Shown piece by piece: positions 56,367-64,000 of a DNA stretch of 64,000 nucleotides. How positions within the stretch are numbered: position 1 is the stretch's first letter; every line of letters begins with the position of its first letter. This DNA comes from Devosia pacifica (lineage in GTDB: Bacteria > Pseudomonadota > Alphaproteobacteria > Rhizobiales > Devosiaceae). The translations under genes and the position numbers were made by a program. The stretch is taken from assembly GCF_014652635.1 (NCBI RefSeq), contig NZ_BMZE01000002.1, positions 539,562 through 603,561 of the forward strand. Reading direction: 5' to 3'. Under the pieces are notes generated by a model. That model was given only the letters and a program-made list of their open reading frames with translations. It did no database searches and was not told the origin of the DNA.

Positions 56367-57145
56367 TAGTTCTCCTTGCGCAGGACATCATCGACAAAGC
56401 GGGTGTTGCCGGCGGTGAGGCCGGCATCGACCGGCAGCACAGTGCCGGTTATGCCCGAGGCGGCCTCGGACGCTAGAAACAGGGCAGCATTGGCCACTTC
56501 ATCCGGCACCACCATGCGGCCCAAGGGATAATGCGGAAGCACCGCATCCAGCAGCTCGGGATTGCGGTCCAGCCTGTGGTCCCAGGCCGGGGTTCGTACA
56601 GATCCGGGGCAGATGACATTGGCGCGGATATTGCGGTGACCGCGTTCGACGGCAATGGCTTTGGCATACGCAATGAGCCCGGCCTTGGCGGCGGAATAGG
56701 CGGGATTTCCGTAATGTCCGATGCCGTTGACCGAGGCGATGAAGACGAGCGCGCCATGTCCGCGCTCCGCCATTGCGGACACGATCGGGCGGGTCATCGC
56801 ATAGGCGCCCGTCAAATTGATCGCGAGTTCGGCTTCCCACGTGGCAATATCGATCATCTCAAGCGTTTCGGCACGGGTAAATCCGGCGTTCGAGACGACG
56901 ATATCGGGCGCACCGTTCTTCGCGACATCCTCGGCGATTGCTGCCTCAGTTTCCGCGGCATCGGAAAGATCGAAAGCCAATGCGCGCTGCAAAGGCAGAT
57001 CCGCGAGTGCATCGAGACTGCGATCTGCGCCGATGACCGCGGCGCCGGCGGCGCTGAACCGCGCCACCAGATGTTGACCGATACCACCGCCTGCGCCGGT
57101 GACGAGAACGGTGCGGCCATCAACACGAAACGGATCGTTGCCCAT
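56366..57145 (-). CDS. SDR family oxidoreductase
   Basis: Short-chain dehydrogenase, 259 residues. NAD(P) motif VTGAGGGIGQ (residues 15-24), VSNAGF, the catalytic serine in IASVNGIGHYGN and YSAAKAGL giving the tyrosine and lysine. It starts 4 bp after the RidA stop and overlaps the DSD1 gene, making a tight RidA-SDR-DSD1 operon. Likely oxidises or reduces a small hydroxy/keto acid; the substrate is unknown. Confidence 0.93.
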   Translation of the reverse strand: MGNDPFRVDGRTVLVTGAGGGIGQHLVARFSAAGAAVIGADRSLDALADLPLQRALAFDLSDAAETEAAIAEDVAKNGAPDIVVSNAGFTRAETLEMIDIATWEAELAINLTGAYAMTRPIVSAMAERGHGALVFIASVNGIGHYGNPAYSAAKAGLIAYAKAIAVERGHRNIRANVICPGSVRTPAWDHRLDRNPELLDAVLPHYPLGRMVVPDEVANAALFLASEAASGITGTVLPVDAGLTAGNTRFVDDVLRKEN

Positions 57146-57149
57146 CTGC

Positions 57150-57542
57150 TCAGGCCTTTTCGGGAGCCTTATAGGCCACGCAGTCGATCTCGACCTTGCA
57201 ATCGACCATCATGCTGCTTTGAACGCATGCGCGGGCAGGCGGGTGCTCTCCGAAATAGGATTTGTAAACGCCGTTGAAGCTCCAGAAATCCCGCGGATCG
57301 TCGAGCCATACGCCGACACGCACCACATGTTCGAGCCCGTAGCCGGCCTCCTCGAGGATCGCGATGACGTTCTTGATGGTCAGGTGCGTCTGCTCGACGA
57401 TGTTCGAGCCGACGATCTCGCCATCCTTCATTGGCGTCTGCCCGGAGACATACAGCCAACCATCAGCTTCGACGGCGCGCGCGAATGGCAGGTTCTGGCC
57501 GCCGGCTCCGGACTTTTCCGCACCATAGCGCTTTATCGACAT
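57150..57542 (-). CDS. RidA family enamine/imine deaminase
   Basis: A 130-residue RidA-like protein, first gene of the operon. WLYVSGQTPMKDG and the C-terminal PPARACVQS carry the family motif and the substrate-binding arginine. RidA hydrolyses reactive enamines released by PLP dehydratases, which fits the DSD1 gene downstream. GGGAGAG lies five bases before the ATG. It is divergent from the M81 gene, with 187 bp between. Confidence 0.92.
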   Translation of the reverse strand: MSIKRYGAEKSGAGGQNLPFARAVEADGWLYVSGQTPMKDGEIVGSNIVEQTHLTIKNVIAILEEAGYGLEHVVRVGVWLDDPRDFWSFNGVYKSYFGEHPPARACVQSSMMVDCKVEIDCVAYKAPEKA

Positions 57543-57622
57543 CGTACTCTCCCAATGTAACTGAGTTTCAGAATGAACGGAGTATAGGCCATGTTTTGCG
57601 CGAATTGGCAGGAGTTTGCCGG

Positions 57623-57639
57623 TAAATTCTGTAAATTTA
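57623..57639. promoter_or_regulatory. AT-rich inverted repeat in divergent promoter region
   Basis: TAAATT, 5 bases, AATTTA between the RidA and M81 genes, in an otherwise GC-rich context. Candidate operator, perhaps for the RpiR-type regulator encoded at 61252. Confidence 0.4.
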
Positions 57640-57729
57640 TTGCGTGAAACGCTCAGGGGCCCATGCTAGCCTTCGGCTTTGAGGATAGTGTCCGCGGGAG
57701 GAGGCGGGCGCAACAAGGGATTTGTCAGC

Positions 57730-59190
57730 GTGCGCATTTTCACGGCCGCTCTTGCCACCGAGACCAATACATTCTCGCCAATCTGCGTCGACAGGTTGGC
57801 GTTCGAGGCCTCGCTTTATGCCCGGCCGGGAGAGCACCCGGAGACACCGACCCTGTGCACGGCCCCGATTACCGTCGGACGCAGGGTTTGCGCGGAGCGC
57901 GGCTGGACGCTGATCGAAGGGACTGCTGCCTGGGCGGATCCGGCGGGTCTCGTAAACCGCGAGGCCTTCGAGGGGCTGCGCGACGAGATACTCGGGCAAT
58001 TGCAGGCTGCGATGCCGGTAGATGCGGTGGTTCTGGGACTTCATGGCGCCATGGTCGCCGCCGGTTATGATGACCCGGAAGGGGATCTGTTGACGCGGGT
58101 GCGCAACATTGTCGGGCCTGACATCCCGATCGGCGCTGAACTCGATCCGCACAGCCATTTGACGGCCAAGCGTGTCGCCGCGGCAAATGTCTTCACGGTG
58201 TTCAAAGAATTTCCACACACGGATTTTGTTGAGCGGGCCGAAGATTTGTGGCGGATCATCGCTGCACGGCTCGACGGCGCTGTGAAGCCGGTGATGAGCG
58301 TATTCGATTGCCGGATGATCGATGTCTTTCCGACATCACGCGAGCCAATGCGCAGTTTCGTCGATCGTTTGCACGTGCTTGAGCGCGAAGAGCCGGGGGT
58401 TCTTTCGATCTCGGTGATCCACGGCTTTCTTGCGGGCGATGTTCCCGAAATGGGGACCAAGGTGCTGGTCGTCACCGATGACGATCGGGAAAAAGGCGCA
58501 GCTCTTGCCGAAAAGCTTGGCCGGGAACTTTATTGTCAGCGCGGCACCTTCATGATGCCGCAAATCGACGAGAAGGCCGCTGTAGCGGAAGCCATGGCAC
58601 CAGCCGAGGGGCCGGTGGTCATCGCCGACATGTGGGATAATCCAGGGGGCGGGACGGCTGGCGACGCCACCGTGGTCCTCGGTGAACTGATCGCGCGCGG
58701 TGCGACTGATGTAGCCGTGGGCACGATCTGGGATCCGATTGCGGTGCAGATCTGCTTTTCGGCAGGCGTCGGCGCAGAGATACCGCTGCGCTTCGGCGCA
58801 AAATCGGCGCCCTTCACTGGTCAGCCGATCGACAAGCTGGTCCAGGTGAAAAAGCTCGTGCGGCAGGCCCAGCAGCGGTTCGGTGACAGCATGGTGCCAA
58901 TCGGGGACTCGGCGCTCGTGAGCTTTGATGGCATTGAGGTCATCCTCAACACAACGCGCGCGCAGAGCTTTGATTACTCATTGTTCGAAGCGTTCGGGAT
59001 CGAGCCGCGCAATAAGAAGATCCTGCTGATCAAGTCGACCAACCATTTCTACGCCTCTTTCAAGAGGATCGCCGCGAAGATCCTTTATTGCTCCGCCGGC
59101 AGGCCCTATCCCAACGATGCGCGGGTCACGCCCTATCGCAAGGCGCCAAAAGACATCTGGCCGATGGTGAGCGACCCGCTCGCCGAATAG
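57730..59190 (+). CDS. M81 family metallopeptidase (MlrC-like)
   Basis: A 486-residue protein of the MlrC group, named for linear microcystin hydrolysis but far more widespread in amino-acid and peptide catabolic loci. The zinc site is seen in ELDPHSHLT (Asp-x-His-x-His). ATETNTFSP is the conserved start segment, and WDNPGGGTAGDATVV lies in the second domain. GTG at 57730 is preferred to the in-frame start at 57679, whose extra residues are non-conserved. Divergent from the RidA operon. The natural substrate is not known. Confidence 0.9.
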   Translation: MRIFTAALATETNTFSPICVDRLAFEASLYARPGEHPETPTLCTAPITVGRRVCAERGWTLIEGTAAWADPAGLVNREAFEGLRDEILGQLQAAMPVDAVVLGLHGAMVAAGYDDPEGDLLTRVRNIVGPDIPIGAELDPHSHLTAKRVAAANVFTVFKEFPHTDFVERAEDLWRIIAARLDGAVKPVMSVFDCRMIDVFPTSREPMRSFVDRLHVLEREEPGVLSISVIHGFLAGDVPEMGTKVLVVTDDDREKGAALAEKLGRELYCQRGTFMMPQIDEKAAVAEAMAPAEGPVVIADMWDNPGGGTAGDATVVLGELIARGATDVAVGTIWDPIAVQICFSAGVGAEIPLRFGAKSAPFTGQPIDKLVQVKKLVRQAQQRFGDSMVPIGDSALVSFDGIEVILNTTRAQSFDYSLFEAFGIEPRNKKILLIKSTNHFYASFKRIAAKILYCSAGRPYPNDARVTPYRKAPKDIWPMVSDPLAE

Positions 59191-59194
59191 CAGA

Positions 59195-59218
59195 CGGGCA
59201 GCATCATGATGCTGCCCG
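59195..59218. terminator. 24 bp palindrome between convergent genes
   Basis: Perfect palindrome with GC-rich ends and a CATG centre, midway between the M81 and hexosaminidase stops. It lacks a T-run; it may act as a bidirectional 3' end structure. Confidence 0.55.
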
Positions 59219-59241
59219 CCAAGTCCGGGATCTGATTGCCG

Positions 59242-61194
59242 TCAGACGACCGGGTCTGCCCAATGCCCATAAAGGTTCGGCATCAGCGCCGCCATGCCGG
59301 AAAAGCGCTGCCAGGACTTATTGGCGTGTGCCGTCCAGCCGGTCTCGGCAATTGCCGATAAACGCGGGAACACCAGGCGATCGAACAAGGTCCGGTCCAT
59401 CATGTGCTCGGTCCAGATACAGGCCTGAACACCCATCAGATGGGCCCTCTGTTCTTCGTTCCAGCCTTCTCCCGGCTGGAACATGTAGGTTTCTTCCGGC
59501 CCCGACCATCCGGCCCATGAGGCCCCTGGTTCCGAGAATCCCACACCGTTGGCCATATCGAGATAATAGTGCTGTCCAGGGGCGATGACGATGTCGTAGC
59601 CGTCCTGCGCGAGCTCCTTGTTGATCTCGATGGACTTCCAGCCGACGAGGTAGCTGTTGGCCTTATCAATGCCGCCACCCATGGCAGCTTCCTCCCAGGC
59701 GCCGGTGATACGACCCTTGCTGGTGAGGAATTGCTGCACGCGCTTGAGAAAGGCAGCCTGAAGTTCCGCCGGGCCGCTGCCCCCGATCTTCTCGTTCATC
59801 GCCCGGGCCATTGGCGAGCCTTCCCATGCTCCCTCCGGCACCTCGTCGGCGCCGACATGGAAGGTCTTTGAGGGGAACAGTTCGAGGAGTTCGCTGAAGG
59901 TCGTTTCGATGAACTCGTAGACCGGCTCATGCGCCGGGTTCAGGCAGGCATTGGGGAAGTTCTCGTGGAAATAGTACTCGCCGGTCTCATCGGGATCCGC
60001 GAGATGCGGCAAGGACATCAGCACCGCAAAGCAATGGCCCGGCACATCGATCTCGGGCACGATTTCGATCCCGAGCCGGCCTGCCTTTGCGACGATGTCA
60101 CGTATGGCTGACTTGGTATAGTAACCGCCTGTCGGCGCCGCACCCGAACCGAGCAGTGGCGGGATCTTCATGCCATAGCCGCGCCAGGCGCCAATCTGCG
60201 TGAGCTCAGGATAGGCATCGATCTCGACGCGCCAGCCTTCATCATCGGACAGATGCCAATGCAGCCGGTTGAGCTTGTTCCAGGCTAGCACATCGACGAA
60301 CCGCTTGACTTCATCGCTGGTAAAGAACTGACGAGACACATCGAAATGGCTGCCGCGCCAGCCATGAGCCGGCTGATCGACAATCTCGCCTGCCGCCGGG
60401 AACGTGTAAGTCAATTTGTGGCGCCGCGCGCCGCGCAGGATCTGGCCGAGTGTGATCAGCCCGTAAAGCCAGCCGGCGTGCCCCGAGGCGGACACGGTGA
60501 TTGGGTTTGAGGAAAAGTCGATGCGGTAGCCCTCTGCGGGCAGGCTCTGATCGACTTCTAGACTGATCGGGATGCCGCCCTCGGCTTCCGAGCGGCAGAT
60601 CGACTCCGTGGGGAACAGCGCCAGCGTGATTTCGCGGAACGACTCGATTGCCCCTTCAGCGCCGCTCTCTCCTTTTGGTGCAAGACCCTGGAGGACCTCG
60701 CGCGCGCCGCTGACGCTTACCTGGTTGGGCCATGGCACGACACTGATCGGGGCAGTGGCCTTGCCCGGTCCTGGCACTGGCAACGGCTCTGTCCCGCGCC
60801 GCAGCGGCGCATTATCCCCGGTCATCGTTGTGGGAATGACGTCGATGGGCAGCGTGCCACCCTTTTCAAACTGCAACCAGGCAGTTGTTGCGCCGTCGCT
60901 CCAGTGATTGAGGCTGCGCGACACGTCAGTCGTCGAGAATGACCAGCGATCGCCCGGCTGGAGTGTGAAGCTTTCTGGCGGGGCGACCTCAACAAAGTTC
61001 GAGCGGCGCGAAACCAGCTTTGCGCCTTCGAAGCCGGCGTTGCGCTCGACTCGTGTCGGTGCCGTCATGCACAGGGTAAAACCGCTTATCGGCGCATCGG
61101 ACACATTGGTGACAACGAGCTCGTATGTCGGTGCGGTAGAGCCCGCGTCACCGGTCCAATTGGTCGCGAGTGTCACGTGTTGGCGCGTGGACAT
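59242..61194 (-). CDS. beta-N-acetylhexosaminidase, GH20
   Basis: A 650-residue glycoside hydrolase. An N-terminal carbohydrate-binding-like beta domain (about 1-130), a GH20b domain and a GH20 catalytic barrel (from about 280). The catalytic Asp-Glu pair is D450-E451 in FHVGADEVPEGAW; HWHLSDDEGWR and EIDVPGHCFAVL are barrel landmarks. No signal peptide is seen, so it probably acts in the cytoplasm on imported N-acetylglucosaminyl oligomers. The ATG at 61194 has an AGAGGAAG site; the frame is open to 61215. Downstream of the RpiR and ABC genes on the same strand. Confidence 0.95.
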   Translation of the reverse strand: MSTRQHVTLATNWTGDAGSTAPTYELVVTNVSDAPISGFTLCMTAPTRVERNAGFEGAKLVSRRSNFVEVAPPESFTLQPGDRWSFSTTDVSRSLNHWSDGATTAWLQFEKGGTLPIDVIPTTMTGDNAPLRRGTEPLPVPGPGKATAPISVVPWPNQVSVSGAREVLQGLAPKGESGAEGAIESFREITLALFPTESICRSEAEGGIPISLEVDQSLPAEGYRIDFSSNPITVSASGHAGWLYGLITLGQILRGARRHKLTYTFPAAGEIVDQPAHGWRGSHFDVSRQFFTSDEVKRFVDVLAWNKLNRLHWHLSDDEGWRVEIDAYPELTQIGAWRGYGMKIPPLLGSGAAPTGGYYTKSAIRDIVAKAGRLGIEIVPEIDVPGHCFAVLMSLPHLADPDETGEYYFHENFPNACLNPAHEPVYEFIETTFSELLELFPSKTFHVGADEVPEGAWEGSPMARAMNEKIGGSGPAELQAAFLKRVQQFLTSKGRITGAWEEAAMGGGIDKANSYLVGWKSIEINKELAQDGYDIVIAPGQHYYLDMANGVGFSEPGASWAGWSGPEETYMFQPGEGWNEEQRAHLMGVQACIWTEHMMDRTLFDRLVFPRLSAIAETGWTAHANKSWQRFSGMAALMPNLYGHWADPVV

Positions 61195-61251
61195 GGTCTT
61201 CCTCTTCCTGGCCATCTGGCATTTCAGGGACTTGTCGAATGTGATTGTTGG

Positions 61252-62145
61252 TCAATCGCCCAATGGCTGGGCGTCATCTTCATCGCGGGTCAGAACCAGC
61301 TGGTGCTTGATGCGGCGCATGGCCCCGACGGCCGTTGCTCCGAGCCGCGTGGCTGTTGTTTGCGCGAGGATGTCGAGGAGCGCCATGAAGGCGTAGCGGC
61401 CGGTCGAGGGCTTAAGGATATCGGCGTGCTCTCGCCGATCGACGGTCAAAAGGATATCGGCTTCCTCTGCCACCGGCGACATCGACCGCGTGATAACGAT
61501 GCGCGTATGGCCATATTCTCCGGCGGCGGCAAGAGCCCTTGAAAGACCGAGATTGTTGCCGCTGAGCGAAAATCCGATGATGACGGTCCCGTGTGGGGCG
61601 CCTGCCGCGCGCATCAGCTGGGTCTGGTGATCGACGGAAGCGGCGACCTTCAGCCCCAGCCTGAACAGGCGGGTTTCCGCCTCGATAGCCATCATCGAAC
61701 TGGCGCCGCCCGAACCGAACGAGAGGATATGTTCGGCTGAAACGATCGCCCCGGCTGCCTGCTCGATCGCCTCGGCATCGAGAGTTTCAAAGACTTGATA
61801 GATCGTCGCCTGAATGTCTGTGACGATGCCGTGGCCGATTTCGCGGGCGGTCTGCGGGCCCGCCGGCGGCGTCAGGTAGCGCGAGCCGATATAGCGCGAC
61901 TGTGCGAGCCTTACCCGGAAATCGGCATAAGAGCGGCAGCCGAGGCGGCGACAGAAACGTGTGACCGTTGGCGGCGAAACATCGGCGAGGCGCGCAAGAT
62001 CAACAATCGACAGATTGAGGACGGAATCGACATCCGCCAGCACAATGTCCGTCAGCATCTGCTCGGAGCGCGTGAACGCATCGCGTTCGTTATGCAGCAT
62101 GCCCACGAGATCGGGCGCCGTATCTGATGCAGAGGTGTCCATCAT
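61252..62145 (-). CDS. MurR/RpiR family transcriptional regulator
   Basis: A regulator of about 297 residues with an N-terminal RpiR helix-turn-helix (NLSIVDLARLADVSPPTVTRFCRRLG) and a C-terminal sugar isomerase (SIS) domain (HILSFGSGGASSMMAIEAE, GFSLSGNN) that senses phosphosugars. Such proteins control amino-sugar loci, fitting the GH20 gene after it and the ABC importer before it. The start is unsure: an ATG pair at 62145/62142 lies 26 bp after the ABC ATPase stop, but the frame is open to 62211. Confidence 0.9.
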   Translation of the reverse strand: MMDTSASDTAPDLVGMLHNERDAFTRSEQMLTDIVLADVDSVLNLSIVDLARLADVSPPTVTRFCRRLGCRSYADFRVRLAQSRYIGSRYLTPPAGPQTAREIGHGIVTDIQATIYQVFETLDAEAIEQAAGAIVSAEHILSFGSGGASSMMAIEAETRLFRLGLKVAASVDHQTQLMRAAGAPHGTVIIGFSLSGNNLGLSRALAAAGEYGHTRIVITRSMSPVAEEADILLTVDRREHADILKPSTGRYAFMALLDILAQTTATRLGATAVGAMRRIKHQLVLTRDEDDAQPLGD

Positions 62146-62170
62146 ATCGATTACGGCGCCGGTGGTCGGT

Positions 62171-63250
62171 TCAGCGCACTGCCTGTCCGCTGGAATCGAA
62201 CAGGTGCACATCGGCCTTGTTGAAGCCTATCGAAATCGGCGTACCTTCTTCGGCGCCTGGCTCGCCCTCGAACAGGGCTATGAAGGCTTCTGAACCCGGC
62301 ACATCGGCATAAAGGATGGTGTGGATCCCGAGATGCTCGATCAGATTCGGCGTGATCGAGAGTGAGAAATTAGACTGCTCGAGCTTCAGGTGCTCAGGCC
62401 GTATCCCAAGAGTGACCTCTTCACCGGCAAGGCGCGGCGCATTGCGCTCCAGCGCCATTGTGCCGAGCTCTCCGAGATCGATCTCGACCTGCCCGTTCGC
62501 CGATTGCGTGCAGCGGCCCTTGATGAAGTTCATCTTCGGGCTGCCGATAAAGCCGGCGACAAAGATGTTGTCGGGGTGGTGATAAAGCTCGAGCGGCGAG
62601 CCGACCTGCTCGATCTCACCAAGCGAGAGCACGACGATCCGGTCGGCCATGGTCATGGCCTCGATCTGGTCGTGCGTGACGTAGATCATGGTCGATCCGA
62701 GGCGCTTATGCAGCTCCATCAATTCGACACGCATCTCAGAACGAAGGGCCGCGTCGAGATTGGACAGCGGTTCGTCGAAGAGGAAAATCTTTGGTTCGCG
62801 CACAATGGCGCGGCCGATGGCGACGCGCTGGCGCTGGCCACCCGACAGGGTGCCGGGGCGCTGCTGCAAGCGCTGATCGAGCTGCAGCACCTTGGCTGCG
62901 GCATCGACGCGTTTGTCGACTTCGGCCTGCGGCAGCTTTTCAACGCGCAGCGGGAAGGCGATGTTTTCGAATACAGTCATGTGCGGATAAAGCGCATAGG
63001 ACTGGAAAACCATGGCGATGCCGCGTTTGACCGGCGGCAATTCGTTCACACGGTTGCCCTCGATATTGATATCACCCGAGGTCACCTCTTCGAGGCCGGC
63101 AATCATGCGCAGCAAGGTCGACTTGCCGCAGCCCGACGGACCGACGAAGACGATGAACTCGCCCTGAGTAACGTCGAGATCGACACCTTTGATGATCTCG
63201 GCATTCGCGAAGGACTTGCGAATGTTGGAAAGGGTGAGGGCGCTGGCCAA
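62171..63250 (-). CDS. sugar ABC transporter ATPase (MalK/UgpC group)
   Basis: A 359-residue ATPase. Walker A GPSGCGKSTLLRMIAG, signature LSGGQRQRVAIGRAIVREP, Walker B IFLFDEPLSNLD and the C-terminal TOBE-type regulatory domain after about 240. MalK-group ATPases serve class-1 carbohydrate importers. TTG start with GGAGG five bases upstream. It follows the substrate-binding gene directly; the two permeases are not in the window and must lie further upstream or elsewhere. Confidence 0.95.
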   Translation of the reverse strand: MASALTLSNIRKSFANAEIIKGVDLDVTQGEFIVFVGPSGCGKSTLLRMIAGLEEVTSGDINIEGNRVNELPPVKRGIAMVFQSYALYPHMTVFENIAFPLRVEKLPQAEVDKRVDAAAKVLQLDQRLQQRPGTLSGGQRQRVAIGRAIVREPKIFLFDEPLSNLDAALRSEMRVELMELHKRLGSTMIYVTHDQIEAMTMADRIVVLSLGEIEQVGSPLELYHHPDNIFVAGFIGSPKMNFIKGRCTQSANGQVEIDLGELGTMALERNAPRLAGEEVTLGIRPEHLKLEQSNFSLSITPNLIEHLGIHTILYADVPGSEAFIALFEGEPGAEEGTPISIGFNKADVHLFDSSGQAVR

Positions 63251-63303
63251 GACAGCCTCCGTGCAGCAGGCGCGGTATCACGCGCACAATCATCATGACA
63301 GGT

Positions 63304-63332
63304 GCGCCCCGCCGCCAGTGGCGGCGGGGCGC
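63304..63332 (-). other. GC-rich stem-loop between substrate-binding and ATPase genes
   Basis: 13-base perfect arms with a 3-base loop, beginning 8 bases after the binding-protein stop, with no U-run. It probably protects the upstream mRNA part from 3' decay, so that the binding protein is made in excess. Confidence 0.7.
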
Positions 63333-63339
63333 GGACAGA

Positions 63340-64000
63340 TCACTTGAAGCGTTCAAGCTCGCTTGCAGCGCGTTCGAGAGCCTCCTGCGGCTCGGCCTGG
63401 CCGGTCACCACAGACTGCACCATTTCAATCATGGTGTTCTGCAGGCCCTGGTAGTCGGTGAACAGGGGCTCAGGGCCACCATATTCGATCGACTCGATGA
63501 ACGGCACCCAGGTCGGGTCCTGCTCCATCATGGTGGTCACTTCCGGCAGCGGACGCAGCGGGGTGAGGCCGGCGCTCTGCTCGTATTCCCACTGGCGTTC
63601 CGGCGAGGTCAGGAACTTGGCCAGTTCGATGGCCTTTTCCTCACGACCCGTGCCGTTGAATACGGCCAGCGAGTCGGTGATCAGCAGCGTGCCTGGGCCT
63701 TCAGCGTCCGGGCCGAGCGGGAGCGGAGCAACGCCCCAGTTGATGCCGGCTTCGGTGGCCAGCTGGCCTGTCGAGATGGCGCCGTGAACCATGCCAAGGC
63801 TGCCGTCGAGGAAGATTGCGCGCACTTCATTCTGCTCGTAGGCCGTCGGGCCTTCTTCAGAATACTGCGTGATTTCCTGGATGGCTTCGAGTGCTGCCAG
63901 AACCTGCGGGCTGTTGAGGACGATATTGCCCTCATCATCGATCACCTGGCCGTTATTGGTGTAAACCCAATGAAGGAACTGGTGCATGGTGTTGTCGAAG
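63340..64000 (-). CDS. ABC transporter sugar substrate-binding protein (5' end beyond window)
   Basis: C-terminal 219 residues of a family 1 extracellular solute-binding protein; the start lies right of the window edge (the frame is still open at 64000). VRAIFLDGSLGMVHGAIS, WGVAPLPLGPDAEGPGTLL and ITDSLAVFNGTGREEKAIELAKFLTSPERQWEYEQ are typical. Periplasmic sugar capture for the importer whose ATPase is at 62171. With a GH20 enzyme and an RpiR regulator in the locus, a GlcNAc-containing oligosaccharide is a reasonable ligand guess. Confidence 0.9.
   Translation of the reverse strand, partial: FDNTMHQFLHWVYTNNGQVIDDEGNIVLNSPQVLAALEAIQEITQYSEEGPTAYEQNEVRAIFLDGSLGMVHGAISTGQLATEAGINWGVAPLPLGPDAEGPGTLLITDSLAVFNGTGREEKAIELAKFLTSPERQWEYEQSAGLTPLRPLPEVTTMMEQDPTWVPFIESIEYGGPEPLFTDYQGLQNTMIEMVQSVVTGQAEPQEALERAASELERFK

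Noticed and set aside
62390..63298. 302-codon plus-strand ORF opposite the ABC ATPase
   Set aside because: Antisense shadow; the minus strand has all Walker and signature motifs.

Overview
This 64 kb window comes from an alphaproteobacterial chromosome, most likely the order Hyphomicrobiales (Rhizobiales) and plausibly the Devosiaceae. The evidence is a LexA box of the alphaproteobacterial GTTC-N7-GTTC type in front of an imuA-imuB-dnaE2 cassette, two perfect CtrA-type TTAA-N7-TTAA boxes, alphaproteobacterial families (DUF2794, DUF1674/SdhAF4, invasion-associated locus B, DUF1223), high GC and frequent GTG/TTG starts. The genus is an inference; no rRNA is present. There are no insertion sequences, integrases, phage genes or CRISPR arrays, so this looks like core chromosome with some accessory catabolic genes at the right end.

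Layout. 1-6.3 kb: typA (cut by the window edge), a PAS-GGDEF-EAL protein, argG, and an Lrp regulator next to a LysE exporter. 6.3-10.6 kb: a chemoreceptor, a Trm112-LON-thioredoxin/TPR gene set and tRNA-Gly(GCC). 10.6-15.4 kb: proton-pumping pyrophosphatase, a CPT-like kinase, soluble pyrophosphatase, a secreted unknown and a TerB-like protein. 15.4-21.5 kb: the SOS mutagenesis cassette. 21.5-26.3 kb: DUF998 protein, membrane GGDEF-EAL protein, a FeeM-like acyl amino acid synthase behind a CtrA box and a 20 bp inverted repeat, a tiny Pmp3 protein and an HNH protein. 26.4-33 kb: rlmN, two tandem IalB proteins, thpR, a BI-1 protein, two GNATs, DUF2794, a candidate small RNA and DUF1223. 33-40 kb: acnA, ccmABCDG, an SdhAF4-like gene and htpX. 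40-49.4 kb: rsmB, heparinase-like gene, purH, a polysaccharide flippase, a CelD/BioF2-like GNAT, leuC and a zincin. 49.4-54.3 kb: two members of an unnamed small-protein family flanking a DUF4893 protein and a GGDEF protein, then a coupled ClpP-like/membrane-protein pair behind a CtrA box. 54.5-64 kb: deoD, a DSD1-SDR-RidA operon, a divergent M81 peptidase, and an ABC sugar importer with an RpiR regulator and a GH20 hexosaminidase.

How genes work together. The ccm genes mature c-type cytochromes. imuA-imuB-dnaE2 form the SOS mutasome. The two pyrophosphatases handle PPi in membrane and cytosol. The right end reads as uptake and cytosolic cleavage of a beta-linked amino-sugar oligomer plus catabolism of a hydroxy-amino acid. 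Three c-di-GMP enzymes, a chemoreceptor and CtrA-type boxes suggest a motile or surface-switching lifestyle. The least explained items are a structured plus-strand RNA candidate at about 32.05-32.26 kb, the CtrA-box/FeeM-like locus at 24.8-25.7 kb, and the CtrA-box/ClpP-like membrane operon at 52.1-54.3 kb.
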